A stretch of 64,000 nucleotides of DNA, taken from Pseudomonadota bacterium (GTDB taxonomy: Bacteria; Pseudomonadota; Gammaproteobacteria; Steroidobacterales; Steroidobacteraceae). The stretch lies in NCBI GenBank assembly GCA_963204835.1, contig CAUJHJ010000040.1, forward strand, positions 1 through 64,000, in the 5' to 3' direction. This document shows, piece after piece, positions 41,751 to 50,644 of this stretch (position 1 is its first letter; each line of letters opens with the position of its first letter). Under the pieces are notes generated by a model, which saw nothing but the letters and a program-made list of their open reading frames with translations, made no database searches and had not been told where the DNA came from. The position numbers and the translations under genes are program-made.

Positions 41751-44207
41751 ATGCAACGCGAAACTGCCAGCCGCATTGGTTCCGTCGCCGTGCTGACCGC
41801 GACCTTGGCGGCGCTCAGCACGCCGGCCGTCGCCATCGAGGAAGTCGTCGTGACGGCCCGCAAGATGGAGGAGCGGCTCGTCGACGTGCCGATGGCCATC
41901 ACCGCCATGACGTCGGAAGACATCGAGCAGAAGGGGATCCGCAGCCTGGATGACGTGGCCGCCAACACCCCGGGCCTCACCTTTTCGAACCTGCAGGGCG
42001 AACAACTTCCGGCGCCGGTCATCCGTGGCGTGGCGCCGATCGACATTTTCGGCGAGAACAACGTCGGCATCTTCATCGATGGCGTCTACGTGTCCGGTCG
42101 CTCGGGCCTGAACTTCAGCCAGATCGACATGGAGCGCATCGAGGTCATCAAGGGCCCCCAGGCAGCGCTGTATGGCCGCAACAGCTTCAGCGGCGCCATC
42201 AATTACGTCACCGAGAAGCCGACGGACCAGTTCAAGGCGAAGACCGAAGTGACGGTCGGCAAGGACGGCAAGTTCAGGACGGCCGTTTCGGTCGGAGGCC
42301 CGCTGGTCGAGGGCACCCTCAAGGGCCGCCTCGCGGTCAACTACGACAAGTATGACGGCGCATACGAGAACCAGTACTCCGGGATCGGCCGTGGCGCCGA
42401 CATCGGCGGTTTCGAGTACTAGACCGGCCACGGCTCCCTCGTGTGGACGCCCAATGACGCATTCGAGGCCGAACTCGGGCTGTATGTGTCGAAGGACCAG
42501 ATCGACAACACGCCGCAGCACCCGGTGGCGGCGAACTGCGAGGATCGGCGCGCTGTCAATCCGATGCTTTCGAGCCGGCTGCAGAACTTCTGCGGCACGC
42601 TCGAATCCGTTGGTCGCGAGGGCGTCACGGTCATCCCACAGGCCCTCGGTGAGAGTCGCAGGCTGAGCAGGGCCAACCTCCGCCTAAACTGGGATACCAA
42701 TGCCGGAACGCTCACGTCGCTGACTGGCTATTCGGCCCTGAGGAACAGCTTCCTCATCGACGGCGGCAGGGGCCTCGGCGAACAAGTGATCTTCACCTAC
42801 CTGTCGGGGCTGATGGTTCCCGGGCCGCCGTTCAACCGCTACAGCCAGCGCAGGCAGTTCACCACCGGCCTTCTTCAGGTCGAGCCTGAGTCCTCGACGG
42901 ATGAGTTGAGCGAGGAATTGCGGTTCACCAGCCCCGCAGACCGCCCGTTCCGGTACTCCGGCGGCCTCTATGTGTACCAGACGAAATTCAAGGGTGTAAC
43001 GCGCGGCACGGTGGCCACCCGGGCGCTGCCGGCGGATTTCGGCTCTTTCTGCCTGGCCTGTACCTTCACCGGACCGGGTGGCTGGGTCGATTTCGCGCAA
43101 GGCGCCGGCGATGCAACCTTCCTGCCGTGGTTCAACGACAAGCCCCTGGGCGGTGGCAGTGCCGAGAAAACCAACCTGACCGAAGACAGGGCCTATGCGG
43201 TGTTCGCCTCGGCGGACTGGGATTTCCTCGAGAACTGGACCGGCCGCATCGAGGGTCGCTATACGCGCACCGAGAAGGAATTCGAGAACACGGTGAACGG
43301 CGAGTCGGGCGACGATTCGTGGGGTACCAAGGATTGGCGCGCCACCGTGAGCTACAAGCCGGCCGACAACATGACGGTTTACGGGACGATCGGCCACGCG
43401 GAGAAGGCGGGCGGCTTCGACACGGGCACCGTGCAGTTCCAGGACAATCCCGGCGTGAACGTCAACGTGTTCAGGTCATTCGATCCGGAGCAGAACCTCA
43501 CCTACGAGCTGGGATTCAAGTCCGAATTCTTGGATCGCCGGCTGCGCACCGACATTGCGGTCTACTACATCGACTGGTCCGACATCGTGATTCCGCAGGG
43601 CCAGGAGTCGATCGATGGCCGGCCGCTGGTGACGCCCACCGCCTTCAACGTGAATAGCGGCGATGCTTCCATCACGGGCGTCGAGTTTTCCGTGGCGGCG
43701 ACGATCACCGATCGCCTGAGCGCCAATTTCGGCGTTTCCTACCAGGACGCGAAGTACGGCGACGCGGCCCTCGATTCCTACACCCTGTTCCCGAGCTTCG
43801 CTCCGGACGGCAACGTGAAGGGCAACACCATCCTGTGGACCTCCGAGTGGCAGGCGACGGCCGGCGCGGGCTACCAGGCGCCGCTGCGGGGCGAGCTCGA
43901 CTGGTACCTGCGCGCGGACGCGGCCTATCGCGGCAAGCAGTTCCAGGATGCCGGCAACGAGGCCATGGTCCCCGCATCCACCACGGTCAACGCCCACCTC
44001 GGCCTGACGAAGGAAAACTGGACGGTCGAGCTGTATGCCCTGAACCTGTCCGGCAACGACAAGCCAACCGGGGGTTACCGCGACGTGTTCTTCAGCAACA
44101 CGACACCGGACGGCGTGAACAACAGCGGCACGTTCTTTCCGTGGCGCTACAGCGCGAGCTATCCGCGGCTGGAGCAGTTCGGCGTGACCTGGCGCATGAA
44201 GTTCTAG
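41751..44207 (+). pseudogene. TonB-dependent receptor interrupted by an in-frame TAG
   Basis: A full-length receptor of about 818 codons in one frame, broken only by TAG at 42420-42422 (codon 224). Before it lie a signal peptide, the TonB box EEVVVTARK and the plug domain (PGLTFSN, RGVAPIDIFGENNVGIFIDGVYV, ERIEVIKGPQAALYGRNSFSGAINYVT). After it the frame continues for 595 codons as a normal barrel, ending RLEQFGVTWRMKF. CAG to TAG is the simplest explanation. It would import a uronate-containing glycan, given its neighbours. A GGGGGAG Shine-Dalgarno precedes the start. Either a recent nonsense mutation, an assembly error or amber readthrough. Confidence 0.85.
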
Positions 44208-44233
44208 CCAACCGTCTTGGGGCTGAAGCGGGC

Positions 44234-44581
44234 TCAGTATTCGGCGCACTGCGGCGGTGCCGCCGGATCGAGCGCGACCTCCACCTGCCCGTCATGGACG
44301 CGCAATCGGTGCACCGGCAGCGGCTCCGCTGCCGGTCCCTTCAGCGCGCGGCCGTCGCGCACGTCGAACACCGCGCCGTGCAGCGGGCACTCGAGCTTGT
44401 GGCCGCGCAGCCGGCCTTCCTCGAGCCGCGCGTAAGCGTGCGTGCAGATGTTGTCGACGGCATGCAGCCCCTCCTTCGTGTGGCAGACGAGCACGCTGCG
44501 GCCGCCGATCGTGCATGCCCGCATCCGGCCCTGCGGCAGGTCGACGAGCGCGACAGCGGGTTCGAACTCCTGCTCCGCCAC
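44234..44581 (-). CDS. Rieske [2Fe-2S] ferredoxin-like protein
   Basis: A 115-residue stand-alone Rieske protein. The cluster ligands are CTHAYARLEEG (Cys/His) and CPLHGAVFD (Cys/His), the CXH...CX2H pattern of dioxygenase ferredoxins and NirD-like proteins. It would carry electrons to an oxygenase or reductase not identified in this window. The start is a GTG at 44581 (VAEQEFEPAV), seven bases after the PhzF stop, indicating co-transcription. The start choice is supported by the position of the conserved core. Confidence 0.88.
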   Translation of the reverse strand: MAEQEFEPAVALVDLPQGRMRACTIGGRSVLVCHTKEGLHAVDNICTHAYARLEEGRLRGHKLECPLHGAVFDVRDGRALKGPAAEPLPVHRLRVHDGQVEVALDPAAPPQCAEY

Positions 44582-44588
44582 GGGTGGC

Positions 44589-45488
44589 CTACAGGCTGAG
44601 GCTCGTTTCGAACACGAGTGCGGCATCGCCGACGACGCGGATCGTGCCGACGCCGCCGTCCACGTATTCGAGCTCGACATCGACCTTGCCGGGGCGGCCG
44701 AGGTAGTGGCCCTGCGCGCCGCTGAAGCCGGCCCGGTCGCCGTGGCGCGCCAGCAATTCGAGCGATGCGAGATAGGCCCCGAGCATGCCGTGCGCGTTGC
44801 CGCTCACGGGGTCTTCCGGGATGCCGATCGCCGGGCAGAACATGCGTGATTCAGTCAGTACGCCCGGCACCTGCGGCGCGAGCGTGAACACGAAGTAGCC
44901 CGCGGCGCCCAGCTGGGCCGAGAGGGTGGTGAGGCGCGCGGCGTCGGGCTTCAACTGGCGCAGCTGTTCAGTGCCGCGCACGCCGACCATGAGGCGCGTG
45001 CTCGCGCTGCCGCAGACGAGCAGCGGGCAATGGCCGTCGAGGTCGCCGCTCGAGAGAGCGAGCGCGTCGAGCACGGCGAGCCGCTCGCGCGCCGAAAGCT
45101 CGCGGCCGATCAGCGGCGGCGATTGCTGGATCGCGATGCGGCGCCCGTCGCCCTCGCCGCGCACTTCGATCTCGACGATGCCCGCTTTCTGCTTCTGGCG
45201 CAGGCGCCGCGGCCCCGGGCGCCGCGACATGACGTAGTGGGCGGCAACGGTCGCATGCGCGACGAAAGGCGCCTCGATGCGCGGCGTGAAGAAACGCACC
45301 CGCACGTCGTGGTCGGCGCCGTCGGGCGCGGAAACGAACGCCGTGTCGGCATTGTTCAGTTCGCGCGCGATGGCGAGCATTTCCTCTTCGGTCAGCGCGT
45401 CCGCGCCGAGCACCACGCCCGCGGGGTTGCCGGTGAAGCGTTGTTGCGTGAAGGCATCGACCTGGAATACGGCGAGGCTGCGATTCAT
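44589..45488 (-). CDS. PhzF-family isomerase-like protein
   Basis: A 299-residue protein of the PhzF/YddE family with two related half-domains. Signatures include VDAFTQQRFTGNPAGVVLG at the start and IPEDPVSGNAHGMLGAYL near the end. The catalytic glutamate of PhzF (in the NxxET motif) is replaced by aspartate in ELNNADTAFVS, as in several uncharacterised homologues, so activity is uncertain. It is divergent from the thiamine operon and is followed by the Rieske gene. It is probably not a phenazine gene, since no other phz genes are present. Confidence 0.88.
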   Translation of the reverse strand: MNRSLAVFQVDAFTQQRFTGNPAGVVLGADALTEEEMLAIARELNNADTAFVSAPDGADHDVRVRFFTPRIEAPFVAHATVAAHYVMSRRPGPRRLRQKQKAGIVEIEVRGEGDGRRIAIQQSPPLIGRELSARERLAVLDALALSSGDLDGHCPLLVCGSASTRLMVGVRGTEQLRQLKPDAARLTTLSAQLGAAGYFVFTLAPQVPGVLTESRMFCPAIGIPEDPVSGNAHGMLGAYLASLELLARHGDRAGFSGAQGHYLGRPGKVDVELEYVDGGVGTIRVVGDAALVFETSLSL

Positions 45489-45506
45489 GGGCGCGATTCT
45501 AATCGC

Positions 45507-45534
45507 TTGCACTCCGCCGCACGATCACTAACAT
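45507..45534 (+). promoter_or_regulatory. Promoter of the thiamine-salvage operon
   Basis: TTGCAC (45507-45512) and TAACAT (45529-45534) are spaced by 16 bp and would start transcription at about 45541, directly in front of the TPP aptamer. The hexamers are only moderate matches. Confidence 0.4.
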
Positions 45535-45544
45535 ACGCGTCACA

Positions 45545-45632
45545 TCCTTGGGGTGGCCCGCTCGCGGGGCCTGAGATGCCAGTTGGCGAACCCGTTGAAC
45601 CTGATCCGGCTAGTACCGGCGTAGGGAGCAGG
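45545..45632 (+). promoter_or_regulatory. TPP (THI-box) riboswitch
   Basis: All conserved parts of the thiamine pyrophosphate aptamer are present in order: GGGGTG, CTGAGATG, GAACCCGTTGAACCTGATC, CGGCTAGTACCGGCGTAGGGA. The aptamer ends two bases before the ATG of the TonB receptor, and the AGGGAG Shine-Dalgarno is part of the conserved 3' core. Thiamine pyrophosphate binding would therefore directly hide the ribosome-binding site and switch translation off. No separate expression platform or terminator is visible. Confidence 0.96.
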
Positions 45633-45633
45633 C

Positions 45634-47742
45634 ATGCAGTTTTCATTTGGCTCGTTCGGGCGCGTCGCAGGCGCCGCTGTCCTGTGCGCGCTGCCTTGCG
45701 CGCAGGCGGAGGACCTCGACGAGGTGCTCGTCGTCACGTCGCGGCTGCGCGAGGTCGCGGTCGACGTGCTGCCCGCGAGCGTCACCGTGCTCTCGCGCCA
45801 GACCCTCGCCGACGCGGGACTGCAGCACTTCGAGGACGTGATGCCGCTCGTGCCGAACCTCAACTGGTCGGCCGGCACGGTGCGGCCGCGCTATTTCCAG
45901 TTGCGCGGCATCGGCGAGCTCGAGCAGTACCAGGGCGCGCCGAACCCTTCCGTCGGATTCCTGATCGACGACATCGATTTCTCGGGCGTCGGCATGCCGG
46001 CGACGACCTTCGACACCGAGCAGATCGAGGTGCTGCGCGGCCCGCAGGGAACCGCCCTCGGCGCGAACGCATTGGCCGGCCTCGTCAGCATCCGCACGCG
46101 CGATGCGCGGCCGCAATTCGAGTTGCGTGGCGAGGCGACGGCGGGTGACTTCGGCACCCGGGGCGGCGGGGGCGTCATCGGCGGTGCGCTCGATCGGGCG
46201 GGAAATGCGGCCTTCCGGCTCGTTGCGCATCACTACGAAAGCAACGGTTTTCGCGAAAATGACTACCTCGGGCGCGACGACACGAACGGCTACGACGAGG
46301 ACACGCTGCGCGCCCGCCTGCGCTGGGAGCCCTCGGGCACGCTTTCGTTGGGCCTCACCGCCATGCTTGTCGACATCGACGACGGCTACGATGCGTTCTC
46401 GATCGACAATTCGCGCGTGACGCACTCGGACCATCCGGGAGTCGATCGGCAGCGCACGGCGGCCGGCGCCGTGAATCTCGCCTGGACGGGCGCGACCACG
46501 TTCGAGCTGCGCAGCGTGACGACCTGGGCCGATTCGAGGATCGGCTATGGCTTCGACGGCGACTGGGGCAACGACGCCGGCTGGGGCGCGAACGCGCCTT
46601 ATGACTACACCACGTACTTCGCGCGTCGCCGCCGCTCGGTGAGCGAGGACCTGCGGCTTGTTTCGACGGCCAACGGGGCCACGGGCGGCCTCGGCTGGAC
46701 GGTGGGCGCCTACGCGCTCGACATCGACGAGCGCAACGACCAGCACGACACTTCGAGCGGCGAGGCGTACCGGCTGCTCGCGAGCGACTACACGGCGACG
46801 AACCTTGCGCTCTACGGCGAGATCGACTGGCTGGCTGCACCGCGCACGGTGCTGTCCCTCGGCGCACGCGCCGAGCGGCGCGACGCAAACTACCGCGATC
46901 GCGATGCCGTGAGCGGCGACACGAGCGCTTTTGCGCCGGTCGACACGATGTGGGGCGGGCACCTGAGCCTCTCGTTCGGGGAAAGCGCTGCGCGCACCTG
47001 GTACGCGACGCTGTCGCGCGGCTACAAGGCGGGCGGGTTCAACATCGGGGCCGCCGTGCCCGCGGCGCGCCGGCGCTTTGGCCCCGAGGCGCTGTGGAAC
47101 CTCGAGGCAGGGCTCGCCTGGCGCGCCGCCGACGACCGCTGGTCGACCCGCACGTCGCTCTTCTACATGCGACGCGAGTCGCAGCAGGTCGCGACCTCGC
47201 AGCAGCTCGTGGCCGGCGATCCGCTGTCGTATGTGTTTTTCACGGACAACGCGGCGCGCGGCCGCAACTACGGGCTCGAGGCGAGCGGGCACTACGCCGT
47301 GACGCCGCGCTTCGATGTCGCGGCGACACTCGGGCTTCTCGATACAGCCTACCTCGGCTACCGCACCGGCAATCCGCTGCGTGACGCGGCGCTCGATGGC
47401 CGCGAGCAGGCGCATGCGCCGCAGTACCAGTATTCCGTCAGCCTCGCGTACCGTGACCCGGCCGGATTCTTCGCGCGCGCGGATGTGCAGGGCGTGGACG
47501 ACTTCTATTTCGACACGGGCCACGACCAGCGCTCCGGCGCCTACACCGTCGTCAACCTGCGCGTCGGCTACGGTCGCGGGCGCTGGTCGGCCGCGGCCTT
47601 CGCGCGCAACCTGTTCGACGAGCGGTATGCGATGCGCGGCTTCTACTTCGGCCTTGAGCCGCCGGACTTCGCCGACAAGCGCTACGTGCAGCTCGCGGAC
47701 GGGCGCCTCGTCGGCGTCTCGCTCGACTACCACTTCGAATGA
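45634..47742 (+). CDS. TonB-dependent receptor under thiamine control
   Basis: A 702-residue outer-membrane receptor. After the signal peptide come the TonB box DEVLVVTSRL, plug motifs RPRYFQLRGIGELEQYQ, IEVLRGPQGTALGANALAGLVSI, and a 22-strand barrel with YATLSRGYKAGGFNIGA, FARNLFDERYAMRGFYFG and the final aromatic strand ending DYHFE. Because a TPP riboswitch lies directly upstream and thiamine-uptake genes follow, it most probably takes up thiamine or its precursors or derivatives across the outer membrane. The ligand is inferred only from the riboswitch. Confidence 0.93.
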   Translation: MQFSFGSFGRVAGAAVLCALPCAQAEDLDEVLVVTSRLREVAVDVLPASVTVLSRQTLADAGLQHFEDVMPLVPNLNWSAGTVRPRYFQLRGIGELEQYQGAPNPSVGFLIDDIDFSGVGMPATTFDTEQIEVLRGPQGTALGANALAGLVSIRTRDARPQFELRGEATAGDFGTRGGGGVIGGALDRAGNAAFRLVAHHYESNGFRENDYLGRDDTNGYDEDTLRARLRWEPSGTLSLGLTAMLVDIDDGYDAFSIDNSRVTHSDHPGVDRQRTAAGAVNLAWTGATTFELRSVTTWADSRIGYGFDGDWGNDAGWGANAPYDYTTYFARRRRSVSEDLRLVSTANGATGGLGWTVGAYALDIDERNDQHDTSSGEAYRLLASDYTATNLALYGEIDWLAAPRTVLSLGARAERRDANYRDRDAVSGDTSAFAPVDTMWGGHLSLSFGESAARTWYATLSRGYKAGGFNIGAAVPAARRRFGPEALWNLEAGLAWRAADDRWSTRTSLFYMRRESQQVATSQQLVAGDPLSYVFFTDNAARGRNYGLEASGHYAVTPRFDVAATLGLLDTAYLGYRTGNPLRDAALDGREQAHAPQYQYSVSLAYRDPAGFFARADVQGVDDFYFDTGHDQRSGAYTVVNLRVGYGRGRWSAAAFARNLFDERYAMRGFYFGLEPPDFADKRYVQLADGRLVGVSLDYHFE

Positions 47743-47753
47743 CGGGAGAGCGC

Positions 47754-48002
47754 ATGGACATCGGTGTCGAGATCAGCCTCTATCCGCTCGATGCGGATTT
47801 CATCCCGCCGATCCAGGATTTCATCGATCGCCTGAACGGCCACGGGGACTTGAGGATCGTGACGAACGGCCTGAGCACGCAGGTCTTCGGTCCCTACGAG
47901 AAGGTCTGGGCGGCCCTGCAGGCGGAAGTGCGCCCGAGCTTCGAGCGCGGCAACAAGGCCGTGTTCGTCATGAAGGTCATCGGCCCGTACTCGCCGGGCT
48001 GA
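47754..48002 (+). CDS. YkoF-like thiamine/HMP-binding domain protein
   Basis: An 82-residue protein with a single YkoF/thiamine-binding domain: VEISLYPLDADFIPPIQDFIDRL, STQVFGPYEKVWAAL, AVFVMKVIGP. YkoF of Bacillus binds thiamine and is made of two such units in one chain; here one unit is present and could dimerise. It has no signal peptide, so it acts in the cytoplasm, possibly handing thiamine or hydroxymethylpyrimidine to salvage enzymes. The ATG at 47754 has GGGAGAG upstream; an earlier in-frame ATG at 47739 overlaps the receptor stop and is also possible. Confidence 0.85.
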   Translation: MDIGVEISLYPLDADFIPPIQDFIDRLNGHGDLRIVTNGLSTQVFGPYEKVWAALQAEVRPSFERGNKAVFVMKVIGPYSPG

Positions 48003-48012
48003 AGGCTGGCGC

Positions 48013-48624
48013 TTGGCGGCTTTCTTCGCACAGCTGCTCGCGGACCTGCGCGCGACCTCGGCGCTCGAGGGCGTCACGGTGGCGCTCGGATTCGTGTACG
48101 TGGTGCTCGCCGTACGGCGCAGCCGCTGGTGCTGGGTGTACGGCGGCCTCTCCTCCGCGGGCCTGGCGTGGCTGTCGGCGCGTGCGGCGCTGCCGATGCA
48201 GGGGCTGCTGCAGGCGTTCTACGTGGCGATGGCGGTCTATGGCTTCTGGCGCTGGAGCGCGGAGCGCGAGGCGGGCGGGCAGGTCAGGGTCGGCTGGTGG
48301 CCGTGGCGGGCGCATGTCGCGGGCTGGATCGCCATCGCGGTGCTGACGTTCGCCGCTTCGAATGCGCTCGCGCGCTACACGCACGCCGCGCAACCCCTGC
48401 TGGATGCCGCGTGCACCGCCGGCAGCCTGCTCGCGACCTGGCTGGCCGCGCGCGCGCGCATCGAGAACTGGCTGTACTGGATCGTCGTCGACGCGGCCCT
48501 GGGCGTGCTGTACGCGAAGCAGGGGCTCGCGCTCGTGACCCTGCTGTACTTCGCCTACCTCGGCATGGCGATGGTGGGCTTTGCAAGCTGGCTGCGGCGC
48601 CACCCCGGGGGTGCGGCAGCGTGA
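48013..48624 (+). CDS. pnuT: PnuC-family transporter, probable thiamine transporter PnuT
   Basis: A 203-residue, about seven-helix membrane protein of the PnuC family. Typical features are VYVVLAVRRSRWCWVYGGLSS, AFYVAMAVYGFWRW, and a late ARARIENWLYWIVVDAALGVLY stretch matching the substrate-binding WxxW/N region. PnuC itself takes up nicotinamide riboside; the thiamine-specific subgroup PnuT is found next to TPP riboswitches, as here, so PnuT is favoured. The start is a TTG at 48013, 11 bases after the ykoF-like stop. It overlaps the kinase gene by four bases (GTGA). Confidence 0.88.
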   Translation: MAAFFAQLLADLRATSALEGVTVALGFVYVVLAVRRSRWCWVYGGLSSAGLAWLSARAALPMQGLLQAFYVAMAVYGFWRWSAEREAGGQVRVGWWPWRAHVAGWIAIAVLTFAASNALARYTHAAQPLLDAACTAGSLLATWLAARARIENWLYWIVVDAALGVLYAKQGLALVTLLYFAYLGMAMVGFASWLRRHPGGAAA

Positions 48625-49508
48625 CTGCCATGCCGGGACCGGATGCGATGGCCTGGGTCCCGGGCGCGACGCGAGGTGCTCGGCCGCAGGTCCGGGCCCT
48701 GACCGGCGGCCTCACCAATCGCAGTTTTCTCGTCACGACGGACGAGGGTCGTTTCGTCGTGCGTCTCGGTACGGTCCATGACGAGCTGCTCGCGATCGAC
48801 CGGCGCGTGGAATCAACGGTGCAGCGCCTGGCGGCGCACGTGGGGGTCGCACCCGATATCGTGCACGCCGATGCCGCAAGCGGACTGCTGGTCACCCGGT
48901 ATGTCGAGGGTCGCGGCTGGGCCGGCGCCGATTTCGCGGACCCGGCGGGAATCGACCGGTTGTGCGCGCAGCTGGCGAGCCTGCAGTCGATCGAGGTGCG
49001 TGCGGCGCAGGGGATCGGCAGGCTCGAGCCGATCGCGCTCGCACGGGCTTACGTCGAACGGATCCTGGCGGCTGCACCCGGGGAGAAGGCGCAGCTCGAG
49101 GCCTTGCTCGGGCAGGCCGGGCGTCGATCGAGGGACACCGGCGCATCCGCGCGTCGCCCGGTGCTCGTGCACAGCGACCTGCACGGCAGCAATCTCGTGG
49201 ACGGCGAACGGCTCTGGCTCATCGACTGGGAGTACGCGGCGCTTGCCGACCCCTTGCACGATCTCGCCTGCCTGCTCGCCTACCATCCCCAGGCCGCGCC
49301 CCACGTCGCCCGCATGCTCGCGGCGCTCGGACTCGGTCGCGCGGTGACGGCGCAGATGCTGGACGCCTCGGTCTGGCTGTTCCAACTGCTTGTTTTCCTG
49401 TGGTATCGGGCCCGCCGCGTGGCGGTCGCCCCGACTGCGCTGGAGCAAGCCGCCGAGGCGCGCGCCGCCCGCGCGCTCGGTCCCCTCATGCATAATAGAA
49501 GTCTTTGA
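48621..49508 (+). CDS. APH-fold phosphotransferase, probable thiamine kinase
   Basis: A 295-residue small-molecule kinase of the choline/aminoglycoside phosphotransferase fold. The N-lobe has LTGGLTNRSFLVTTDEGRFVVRL; the C-lobe has the catalytic HSDLHGSNLV (Brenner motif) and metal-binding LIDWEYAALADPLHDLA. By position, last gene of the TPP-riboswitch operon and coupled to pnuT by the GTGA overlap, it probably phosphorylates imported thiamine, like E. coli ThiK. Choline or ethanolamine kinase activity cannot be excluded by sequence. The start is GTG. Confidence 0.88.
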   Translation: MTAMPGPDAMAWVPGATRGARPQVRALTGGLTNRSFLVTTDEGRFVVRLGTVHDELLAIDRRVESTVQRLAAHVGVAPDIVHADAASGLLVTRYVEGRGWAGADFADPAGIDRLCAQLASLQSIEVRAAQGIGRLEPIALARAYVERILAAAPGEKAQLEALLGQAGRRSRDTGASARRPVLVHSDLHGSNLVDGERLWLIDWEYAALADPLHDLACLLAYHPQAAPHVARMLAALGLGRAVTAQMLDASVWLFQLLVFLWYRARRVAVAPTALEQAAEARAARALGPLMHNRSL

Positions 49509-49523
49509 CCGAGGGGAGTGCGG

Positions 49524-49838
49524 ATGGCGGTGCTGAAGGTCGTCGATCGGGACGGCGTCGAACACGATGTCGAGAGCGAGACAGGGCTCAAGGTCATGGA
49601 AGTCCTGCGCGAACTCGACTACGGGGTGGCGGCGATTTGCGGGGGCATGTGTTCCTGCGCGACCTGCCACGTCTACGTCGATCCGGAATGGGCGGCGAAG
49701 TTGCCGGCGCCGATGTCGGACGAGAAAGACCTGCTCGTCGAGCTCACGCATTACGGCGAGCGCTCGCGCCTGTCCTGCCAGATCGACTTTACGCCCGCGC
49801 TCGATGGCCTGAAGGTCACCATAGCGCCCGACGAATGA
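49524..49838 (+). CDS. [2Fe-2S] ferredoxin, adrenodoxin type
   Basis: A 104-residue ferredoxin. Cluster cysteines are in CGGMCSCATCHVYV (CX5CX2C, with one extra cysteine inside) and RLSCQI, the arrangement of ISC-type/adrenodoxin-like ferredoxins that supply cytochrome P450s or Fe-S assembly. The spacing WAAKLPAPMSDEKDLL is usual. The ATG at 49524 is preferred for its GAGGGGAG Shine-Dalgarno; a GTG six bases upstream is possible. It is followed nine bases later by the enoyl-CoA hydratase. No P450 is in the window. Confidence 0.93.
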   Translation: MAVLKVVDRDGVEHDVESETGLKVMEVLRELDYGVAAICGGMCSCATCHVYVDPEWAAKLPAPMSDEKDLLVELTHYGERSRLSCQIDFTPALDGLKVTIAPDE

Positions 49839-49847
49839 GGAGCCGAC

Positions 49848-50627
49848 ATGTCTGATACCGTTCTCGTGGAGGTTCGTGGCGAGGTCGCCGTCGTCACGCT
49901 CAATCGCCCGGACACCGCCAACACGCTCGATCTCGCGATGGGCCGCGAGCTGCTCGCCGCCGCGCTGCGCTGCGAAGCCGACCCGGCCGTGCGCGCCGTC
50001 GTGCTGACGGGCGCGGGCAAGGCCTTCTGCTTCGGCGGCGACCTGCGCGGCATGATGGGCGGCGAGGTGCCGATCGAGCCCTACCTCAAGGAACTCACGA
50101 CACACCTGCATGCGGCCGTGGCGCGTTTCATGCGCATGGATGCGCCGGTCGTCGCGGCCGTGAACGGCACCACCGCGGGCGCGGGCGTCGGCCTTGTCGC
50201 CATGGCGGATCTTGCGGTCATGGCGGCGGGCGCAAAGATCTCGCTTGCCTATACCGGAGTCGGCCTGACGCCCGACGGGGGCACCTCGTTCCTGCTGCCG
50301 CGCGCCGTCGGCACCAAGCGTGCGATGGAACTGGTCCTCACGAATCGCGCGCTCACGGCGCCCGAGGCGCTCGAATGGGGCCTCGTCAATCAGGTCGTGC
50401 CGGACGCGGAAGTGCTCGAAAAGGCGCTCGAGCTTGCCGGGCGACTCGCCGCGGGTCCAAAGGGCGCGTTCGGGCGCTCGAAGCGGCTCATCGCCGCCTC
50501 GCTCGGTGCGCTCGAGTCGCAGCTCTCGCTCGAAAGCGAGACGATCGCCGCGCAGGCGGCGACAGTGGAAGGCCGCGAGGGCATCGGCGCGTTCTTCGAG
50601 AAGCGCAAGGCGCAATACCCCAGGTAG
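49848..50627 (+). CDS. Enoyl-CoA hydratase/isomerase family protein (PaaG-like)
   Basis: A 259-residue crotonase-fold protein. The CoA-binding and oxyanion-hole segment is VVLTGAGKAFCFGGDLRGMMGG and the second is VVAAVNGTTAGAGVGLVAMADLAV; the region YTGVGLTPDGGTSFLLPRAVG resembles PaaG and isomerase members in which an aspartate or glycine replaces the hydratase glutamate. So isomerase activity is more likely than hydration, but the substrate is unknown. The start ATG follows GAGGAG. It lies in a ferredoxin-ECH-RraB run. Confidence 0.9.
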   Translation: MSDTVLVEVRGEVAVVTLNRPDTANTLDLAMGRELLAAALRCEADPAVRAVVLTGAGKAFCFGGDLRGMMGGEVPIEPYLKELTTHLHAAVARFMRMDAPVVAAVNGTTAGAGVGLVAMADLAVMAAGAKISLAYTGVGLTPDGGTSFLLPRAVGTKRAMELVLTNRALTAPEALEWGLVNQVVPDAEVLEKALELAGRLAAGPKGAFGRSKRLIAASLGALESQLSLESETIAAQAATVEGREGIGAFFEKRKAQYPR

Positions 50628-50644
50628 CCGCCGCGGGAGCCGCC

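Noticed and set aside
44589..45488. PhzF as evidence for phenazine biosynthesis
   Set aside because: No other phz genes are present, and PhzF-like proteins are widespread in bacteria that make no phenazines.
45643..47733. 696-codon minus-strand frame opposite the thiamine TonB receptor
   Set aside because: Antisense shadow rich in Arg, Val and Ala with no recognisable domain; the sense strand encodes a complete receptor.
48813..50615. 600-codon minus-strand frame opposite the kinase, ferredoxin and hydratase genes
   Set aside because: Shadow frame; crosses three well-supported genes on the plus strand.
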